This document shows, one piece after another, positions 14,927-19,708 of a stretch of 19,708 nucleotides of DNA (the first letter of the stretch is position 1; each line of letters begins with the position of its first letter). This DNA comes from Caulobacter sp. (GTDB lineage: Bacteria; Pseudomonadota; Alphaproteobacteria; Caulobacterales; Caulobacteraceae). A program made the translations under genes and the position numbers. The stretch is from the NCBI GenBank assembly GCA_028291125.1, contig JAQGIN010000545.1:1-19708 (forward strand). Direction: 5' to 3'. Under the pieces are notes generated by a model. It had not been told where the DNA came from, ran no database searches, and saw nothing but the letters and a program-made list of their open reading frames with translations.

Positions 14927-14963
14927 AAAAAGCCACGCCGGCGACCGCCCGGCGTGGCTTTTT
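14927..14963. terminator. Bidirectional intrinsic terminator after manD
   Basis: A 14-bp stem, AAAAAGCCACGCCG with CGGCGTGGCTTTTT, closes a 9-nt loop. It has T tracts when read on either strand. It ends transcripts from manD and insulates the TonB receptor 2 promoter about 45 nt downstream. Confidence 0.92.
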
Positions 14964-15019
14964 CGCGTCAGTCTCCAGGGGACTTGCGTCAACGCCCCGC
15001 GACTGGCTTGACAAAAGAC

Positions 15020-15032
15020 ATGACACCGGTGG
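15020..15032. promoter_or_regulatory. CACCGGTG palindrome upstream of TonB receptor 2
   Basis: ATGACACCGGTGG is identical over 13 bases to the motif at 8137-8149 and lies 4 nt before operator site C. A TTGACA at 15008-15013 lies just upstream and could be a -35 element, in which case both motifs overlap the core promoter. Confidence 0.45.
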
Positions 15033-15036
15033 CAAA

Positions 15037-15047
15037 TGGTCAGGCCA
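15037..15047. promoter_or_regulatory. Candidate GntR/FCD operator, site C (TonB receptor 2)
   Basis: TGGTCAGGCCA, identical to the cores of sites A and B, ends 43 nt before the ATG of TonB receptor 2. A degenerate copy, TGGCTTGACAA at 15004-15014, lies with its centre 33 nt upstream. That is the same centre-to-centre distance as the degenerate copy at TonB receptor 1. Confidence 0.65.
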
Positions 15048-15089
15048 AATAACAAGACGCTCCATCAATGGAGTGGGGGAGAGAAACCG

Positions 15090-17492
15090 ATGTCGTTGAA
15101 ATCCTTGCTGAGTCTGTCGTCCGCCGCCTGCGCCCTGGGCCTGGCCGCCGGCGCCGCCCACGCCCAGACCGCTCCGACCCCGGGGCCCGCCGCCGCCGAA
15201 ACCGTCGAGGAGATCGTCGTCACCTCGGGCAAGCGGGCCGAGAACATCCAGGACGTGCCGTCCTCGGTGCTGGTGGTCACCGCCGCCGGCCTCGAGCGGG
15301 CCGGGGTCCGCGACTTCGACGACCTGGTCAAGGTCGCCCCGTCGCTGACCATCACCAAGACCAGCCAGCCGGCCAATAACAGCATCAACATCCGCGGCAT
15401 CGGCACCTACGCCTACAGCATCGCCACCGAGGCCAGCGTGGCGGTGGTGATCGACGACATCCCCCAGGCCTTCCAGGCCGCGGCCTTCTCGGCCCTGGTC
15501 GACGTCGCTCAGGTGGAGGTGCTGCGCGGCCCGCAGAACACCCTGTTCGGCAAGGCCGCCTCGGCCGGGGTGGTCAGCATCACCACCCAGGCCCCGACCA
15601 AGACCTTCACCGCCCGCGCCGAGGTGATGGCCACCGACGACCACGAGGCGCGCGTCCAGGCCACGGTCTCGGGCCCGATCAGCGACACCCTGGCCTTCCG
15701 CCTGGCCGGCAACTATTCGAAGTACCGCGGCAATATCTACAATCTGGCCACCGGCGACTGGCTGAACGGCCAGTCCGACACCACCCTGCGCGGCAAGCTG
15801 GTGTGGACGCCGTCGGCCGACTGGACGATCACCCTGTCGCCCTACATCACCCGCACCCTGGCCTCGTGCTGCGCGGGGGCGGAGTTCTTCGTCAGCCCCG
15901 GCGTCACCGTCGGCCGCAACAACATCCCGCAGTCGACCATCCTGGCGGGCGTCACGCCGGGGCCGAACAACCGCGTCACCCGCATGGACGTCAACGCCCG
16001 CGGCAACGCCCTGGACTACGGCTCGGGCCTGAAGGTGGCGCGCGAGGTCAATGGCTACACCCTGGCCTCGATCTCGTCCTATGACCGCTATTATCTGTAC
16101 GACCGCCAGGACACCGACTCGACCGACTTCGACTTCAGCGTCTTCGCCCCCGGCGCGCCCAAGGGCGGCTCGGGCAACGGCGGCTATTTCAAGATCAATT
16201 CGGTGACCCAGGAGTTCCGCCTGACCTCGCCCAGCGAGGGCCGGCTGCGCTATGTGGCCGGGGCCTATTACAGCCGCACCGGCTCGCAGCGCTACTTCGT
16301 GCGCGGCTCCAACGAGCTCGGAACCTATGGCGGCCTGGCCTCGCTGCCGACCACCAACGGCACCGCCTATTCGCAGTACCTGTCGCGCGCCAAGTCGATC
16401 AACTACGCCCTGTTCGGCCAGGGGACCTACGGCCTGACCGACAAGCTGGACGTGATCGCCGGCCTGCGGGTCAACAAGGAGAAGATCAGCTACAAGTTCT
16501 TCGACTACGGCAACAAGGTCACCTATGGCGACCCGTCGTGCTCGACCACCAGCCCGACCGTGAAGATCTCGACCTGCGACAGCGACACCGCCGTCACCGG
16601 CAAGGTCGGGGCCCGCTACCAGGCGGCGCCGGACTTCATGACCTTCGCCACCTATTCGCGCGGCTACAAGGGCATGGCCTACGACCTGACCAGCACCCTG
16701 ACCACCCGCAGCCTGCTGACCACCGGCCCGCTGAAGGGGATCCCCGTGGCCGACGCCGTCGCCTCGCAGCAGCCGATCGCGCCCGAGACCGTCGACAGCT
16801 ACGAGATCGGCTTCAAGAGCGCCTTCTTCGACCATCGCCTGACCTGGAACGTCACCGGCTTCTACATGGAGTTCACCGGCTTCCAGGCCCAGAGCCGCGA
16901 CCTGATCACCAACCAGAACGTGCTCAACAGCATCGGCCAGGTGACTTCCAAGGGCGTCGAGACCGAGTTCGCCGCCAAGCTGGGCCACGGCCTGACCCTC
17001 AATGGCGGCGGGGCCTACAACAAGGCGGTGATGGACGACTTCCCCAACGCCAGCTGCTTCGCCCAGCAGACCGTGGCCCAGGGCTGCGTCGGCGGCCTGC
17101 AGAACCTGTCGGGCAAGCCGCTGTTCAACGCCCCGGAGTGGAACCTCAACATCAGCGGCCAGTACGAGCACGCCATCGGCCAGGGCTATACCGGCTTCGT
17201 CAGCGGCGGCTTCCGCTGGCAGTCGGCGGTGATCTTCAACCTGCTGCAGGACCCGGACTCGGTGCAGAACGATTACGGGATCGCCAACCTCGCCGCCGGC
17301 GTCCAGACCGACCGCTGGAAGGCGACGCTGTTCGTCAACAACCTGTTCGACAAGAGCTACGCCCTGACCAAGGGCCGCGACGCCCAGTGGAACGTCAGCC
17401 AGACGGCCGCCGTGCCGACCAACGCCGTCAACTGGAAGCCGGCCCGCGACAGCCAGCGCTATGTCGGCGCCCGCTTCGCCATCGCCTACTGA
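15090..17492 (+). CDS. TonB-dependent receptor 2
   Basis: This 800-residue outer-membrane receptor has a signal peptide of about 25 residues (GAAHA before QTAPTP), the TonB-box-like EEIVVTSGKRAENIQDVPSS, and a plug with INIRGIGTYAYSIATEAS and VEVLRGPQNTLFGKAASAGV. The 22-strand-type barrel ends RYVGARFAIAY. It resembles the general receptor class widespread in Caulobacter and sphingomonads rather than the TonB receptor 1 subfamily, so the locus pairs two unlike receptors. ATG 15090 follows GGGGGAGAG. The promoter carries site C and the CACCGGTG motif. The 624-residue secreted protein starts 24 nt after its stop, and the two probably form an operon. Substrate is inferred as an oligouronide from context; iron-complex import is a less likely alternative. 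Confidence 0.9.
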   Translation: MSLKSLLSLSSAACALGLAAGAAHAQTAPTPGPAAAETVEEIVVTSGKRAENIQDVPSSVLVVTAAGLERAGVRDFDDLVKVAPSLTITKTSQPANNSINIRGIGTYAYSIATEASVAVVIDDIPQAFQAAAFSALVDVAQVEVLRGPQNTLFGKAASAGVVSITTQAPTKTFTARAEVMATDDHEARVQATVSGPISDTLAFRLAGNYSKYRGNIYNLATGDWLNGQSDTTLRGKLVWTPSADWTITLSPYITRTLASCCAGAEFFVSPGVTVGRNNIPQSTILAGVTPGPNNRVTRMDVNARGNALDYGSGLKVAREVNGYTLASISSYDRYYLYDRQDTDSTDFDFSVFAPGAPKGGSGNGGYFKINSVTQEFRLTSPSEGRLRYVAGAYYSRTGSQRYFVRGSNELGTYGGLASLPTTNGTAYSQYLSRAKSINYALFGQGTYGLTDKLDVIAGLRVNKEKISYKFFDYGNKVTYGDPSCSTTSPTVKISTCDSDTAVTGKVGARYQAAPDFMTFATYSRGYKGMAYDLTSTLTTRSLLTTGPLKGIPVADAVASQQPIAPETVDSYEIGFKSAFFDHRLTWNVTGFYMEFTGFQAQSRDLITNQNVLNSIGQVTSKGVETEFAAKLGHGLTLNGGGAYNKAVMDDFPNASCFAQQTVAQGCVGGLQNLSGKPLFNAPEWNLNISGQYEHAIGQGYTGFVSGGFRWQSAVIFNLLQDPDSVQNDYGIANLAAGVQTDRWKATLFVNNLFDKSYALTKGRDAQWNVSQTAAVPTNAVNWKPARDSQRYVGARFAIAY

Positions 17493-17516
17493 TCCCGCAA
17501 CCTCCAGAGCCCCTGA

Positions 17517-19391
17517 ATGCGTAACCCCCAGCGTCTGACCTTCCTCCTGACGGCGGCCGTCCTGGCCGCCGTCGCCGCGCCGGCCCTGGCCGCGCCGGCC
17601 GTCTCCGACGCCCGCGGCCCGGCCTACGCCACGGCCCCGCCGATGAACCGCACGGTCGAGACCCGGCTGATGCCGCAGATGGCGGTGCTGCTGCGCGAGC
17701 TGATCGCGCAGAAGCGCGACATGACGCTGGACGGGGTCAAGGTGTTCGACGCCGACGACAAGTTCCTGCCCGGCAAGGTCGCCATCGGCCTGGCCTATCT
17801 GTTGGTCGACACCCCGCGCGACGATCCGAGGTTCGCCGAATACCTGGCCGGCTATCGCCAGATCGCCGACCTGACGGTGAACGATCCCAACGACACCTGG
17901 GGCATCTACTACTACTGCCAGGCCCTGCACATGCTCAGCGAGGCGGGGCTGCTGGACCAGGCGGTGTCGCCCCAGACCCTGGCCAAGCTGAAGGTCCAAC
18001 TCGACTGGCGGCGCTTCGTGCGCACCGATGACCTGACCCTGATCAACCTGCCCAACAACTATTACGGCGTCGCCTTCAGCGTGGCGCGGCTGCGCTACCG
18101 GCTGGGCTGGGAGGACGCCAGCGCCAGCGAGGCGCTGCTGGCCCGCACGCTGGACCACTACCGCAAATATTCCGGCGATTACGGCTTCGCCGACGAGACC
18201 GACGGCGAGGGTCGCTTCGACCGCTACAGCGTGCTGCTGATCGGCGAGATCAGCCACCGCCTGATCGAGGCCGGCATGACCCCGACGCCGGAGGTCAAGG
18301 CCTGGCTGCGCAAGTCGGTCGACCTGATGCTGCCGCGCTTCAACCTCCGCGGCGAGGGCTTCGAATACGGCCGCAGCATCGGGACCTATGGCGAGACCGC
18401 CTTCCTCGAGGTGATGACCGCCGCCGCCAAGCTGGGCGTGCTGACCCCGAAGGAGCAGGCCATGGCCTACGCCTTCTCGTCGCGGATCACCGCCCGCTAC
18501 GCCGACTTCTGGATCGACCCGGCCATGGGCTCGGTGAATATGTGGGAGCACGGCCGCCGCACCGACGCCTATCGCGGCAAGCACCGCATCCTTGGCGAAA
18601 ACCTCAGCCTGGCCCGGCAGCACATCTACACCAACGTCATCTGGAACGCGCTGGGCTTCAAGGACAAGGCCCCCGACCCGGGCTACGCCGCCTGGCTGGG
18701 CGCCCTGCCCAAACACACCGTCACCTGGTTCGCCAAGGGCGACTACGACCGCCTGCTGGTCACCGTTCGCGACCGGGGGCGGGTGATCGGCCTGCCGCTG
18801 ATCAATGGCGGCGAGAGCCAGCACGAGAACAGCCCCTATTATCCGATCCCGTACTCGCCGGGGATGCTGTCGGGCGTCGCCGATGGCGAGTTCCCGCAGC
18901 TGTTGCCGCGCTTCACCCTGGCCGACGGCGGCCAGCTGGCCCCGCTGGCCTATTTCCGCGACGCCAAGGTGACGCGCAAGGGCGCGACCACCCTCGTCAC
19001 CTACCGCCAGTCGGAGCTGGACCACATGGGCGGCAAGGCCCCGGTCAAGGACGCGCGGCTGGCGGTCTCCACCACCTACGTCCTGGCCCCCGGCCGCATC
19101 ACCCGCACCGACGTCTACACCCCGGCCGCGCCGCTGGACCTGAAGGGCGTGGAGATGATGTTCGCCGCGTTCTCGCGCGGCGCGACGGTCAAGGGCGGCG
19201 TCGCCACCTTCGCGCAAGGCGACGTGCGGTCGTGGACGGTGACGGGCCTGGACGGCTGCACGGCCAAGGCGGTGAATGATCCCGCCTACCGCACACCGAC
19301 CGGGCCGCTGAACAGCCTGGTCACCTGCGAGAGCGGCGCGTCGCGGCTGACCGGGCCGCTGACGGTGAGTTGGACGCTGACGTACAAATAG
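17517..19391 (+). CDS. Secreted putative polysaccharide lyase of unassigned family, 624 residues
   Basis: The protein has a signal peptide at 1-26 (APALA before APAV), an N-terminal helical region to about residue 385 and a beta-rich C-terminal half from about 395. This is the toroid plus beta-sandwich layout of several lyase families (PL8, heparinase II/III-like, DUF2264-like). Candidate active-site segments are LPNNYYGVA (N180-N181), GRFDRYSVL near 232-240, and GEGFEYGRSIGTYGE at 279-293 (Y284, R286, Y291), which recalls the YGRS segment of DUF2264-type proteins. I cannot assign a family. It lies 24 nt downstream of TonB receptor 2 with no terminator between. Lyase function is inference from fold and context; a glycoside hydrolase or non-enzymatic binding protein is possible. 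The ribosome site is weak, which suits translational coupling. Confidence 0.8.
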   Translation: MRNPQRLTFLLTAAVLAAVAAPALAAPAVSDARGPAYATAPPMNRTVETRLMPQMAVLLRELIAQKRDMTLDGVKVFDADDKFLPGKVAIGLAYLLVDTPRDDPRFAEYLAGYRQIADLTVNDPNDTWGIYYYCQALHMLSEAGLLDQAVSPQTLAKLKVQLDWRRFVRTDDLTLINLPNNYYGVAFSVARLRYRLGWEDASASEALLARTLDHYRKYSGDYGFADETDGEGRFDRYSVLLIGEISHRLIEAGMTPTPEVKAWLRKSVDLMLPRFNLRGEGFEYGRSIGTYGETAFLEVMTAAAKLGVLTPKEQAMAYAFSSRITARYADFWIDPAMGSVNMWEHGRRTDAYRGKHRILGENLSLARQHIYTNVIWNALGFKDKAPDPGYAAWLGALPKHTVTWFAKGDYDRLLVTVRDRGRVIGLPLINGGESQHENSPYYPIPYSPGMLSGVADGEFPQLLPRFTLADGGQLAPLAYFRDAKVTRKGATTLVTYRQSELDHMGGKAPVKDARLAVSTTYVLAPGRITRTDVYTPAAPLDLKGVEMMFAAFSRGATVKGGVATFAQGDVRSWTVTGLDGCTAKAVNDPAYRTPTGPLNSLVTCESGASRLTGPLTVSWTLTYK

Positions 19392-19415
19392 GGCGAGGCG
19401 CTCCCCCAAATATGG

Positions 19416-19551
19416 CCGTCATTCCCGCCCTCGTGGCGGGAACCCCTCCGTCCGCCGCAAGTGCGGTGGGGGACGGCGGCGCGCGCCGCCGTCGCGGCTC
19501 CGACCGTGCGGGCTGATCCAGGGGTTCTAGGCACAAGGCCTAGAATGACGG
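19416..19551. repeat. 136-bp palindromic element, family B copy 2 (opposite orientation)
   Basis: The ends CCGTCATTC (19416-19424) and GAATGACGG (19543-19551) enclose two end hairpins and a perfect 22-bp internal palindrome (half GACGGCGGCGC) at 19472-19493. The left end hairpin is TTCCCGCC-loop-GGCGGGAA; the right retains the TCTAGGC/GCCTAGA type of copy 1. The palindrome lies 56 and 58 nt from the two ends, exactly mirrored from copy 1. The element is 24 nt after the stop of the putative lyase and may act as its 3' end. Confidence 0.85.
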
Positions 19552-19598
19552 ACGTGGGTGGGCGGGGAGCGGCCACCCACTGTCGCCCACCCGACCGA

Positions 19599-19624
19599 GG
19601 AACGCCTCCCCCCGTCCGCTCGTT
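19599..19624 (+). promoter_or_regulatory. EcfG-type general stress promoter
   Basis: GGAAC at 19599-19603 and CGTT at 19621-19624 are separated by 17 nt, a perfect match to the alphaproteobacterial EcfG/SigT consensus GGAAC-N16/17-CGTT. It lies 28 nt upstream of the hemerythrin-like start codon. Confidence 0.7.
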
Positions 19625-19652
19625 TGGGCTGGATCATTTGGAGGACGGACCC

Positions 19653-19708
19653 ATGGCCACCATCGAAAAACCCGACGCGATCGCCCTGCTCAAGGCCGAC
19701 CACCGCAA
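19653..19708 (+). CDS. Hemerythrin-like protein, N-terminal start only
   Basis: The first 18 residues (MATIEKPDAIALLKADHR) are in the window; the rest runs off the right edge. DAIALLKADHR is the typical opening helix of HHE cation-binding (hemerythrin-like) domain proteins, in which the His of ADHR is the first iron ligand. Such proteins bind a diiron site and are often stress-induced in alphaproteobacteria. A strong GGAGGA ribosome site precedes the ATG at 19653, and an EcfG-type promoter lies just upstream, which agrees with a general stress role. Identification from so few residues is provisional. Confidence 0.7.
   Translation, partial: MATIEKPDAIALLKADHR

Noticed and set aside
14877..19409. 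A 1510-codon open frame on the minus strand opposite TonB receptor 2 and the putative lyase
   Set aside because: Its translation is low-complexity G/A/V/R-rich with no domain, and it runs antisense to two well-supported genes and through repeat A3. Long antisense frames are expected at this GC content.

Overview
High-GC alphaproteobacterial chromosome, most likely Caulobacteraceae (Caulobacter or Phenylobacterium). The basis is the Xanthomonas/Caulobacter-type TonB receptor, a ManD-type mannonate dehydratase, EcfG-like promoters and several alphaproteobacterial palindromic repeat families. Taxonomy is inferred from protein style and base composition, not from a marker gene.

Layout. Positions 1-137 hold the end of an unidentified gene. 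Positions 198-6761 are ordinary accessory and housekeeping genes: a MocR-type regulator/aminotransferase divergent from a DUF983 membrane protein, an HU-family protein, a CPA1-type cation/proton antiporter, a low-affinity iron permease family protein, a polyhydroxyalkanoate-system family protein, a 59-residue membrane peptide, a dipeptide-epimerase-type enolase and a 63-residue unknown.

Positions 6828-19391 look like a polyuronide-utilisation locus: a secreted GH88/GH105 unsaturated-uronyl hydrolase, a divergent large TonB receptor followed by a secreted alginate-lyase-superfamily protein, an FCD-type GntR regulator, a divergent D-mannonate dehydratase, a second TonB receptor, and a co-directional 624-residue secreted protein of unassigned family that looks like a toroid/beta-sandwich lyase. 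Four copies of one near-palindrome (TGGTCAGGCCA, one with a single change) sit upstream of the hydrolase, TonB receptor 1, manD and TonB receptor 2. They define a probable local regulon for the GntR protein encoded in the middle. Proposed flow: oligouronides enter through the two receptors, the periplasmic lyases and hydrolase cut them, and free glucuronate-derived D-mannonate is dehydrated to 2-keto-3-deoxygluconate. No inner-membrane transporter, uronate isomerase, oxidoreductase or KDG kinase is in the window.

Positions 19392-19708 carry a 136-bp palindromic element and the start of a hemerythrin-like gene behind an EcfG-type promoter.

Gene ends are unusually well marked. Four T-tract hairpin terminators are visible, and five palindromic repeat elements of three arm types lie in intergenic gaps. 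Corresponding stems differ between copies but stay complementary. No stretch over 300 bases lacks a gene. No tRNA, rRNA, CRISPR array or transposase was seen.
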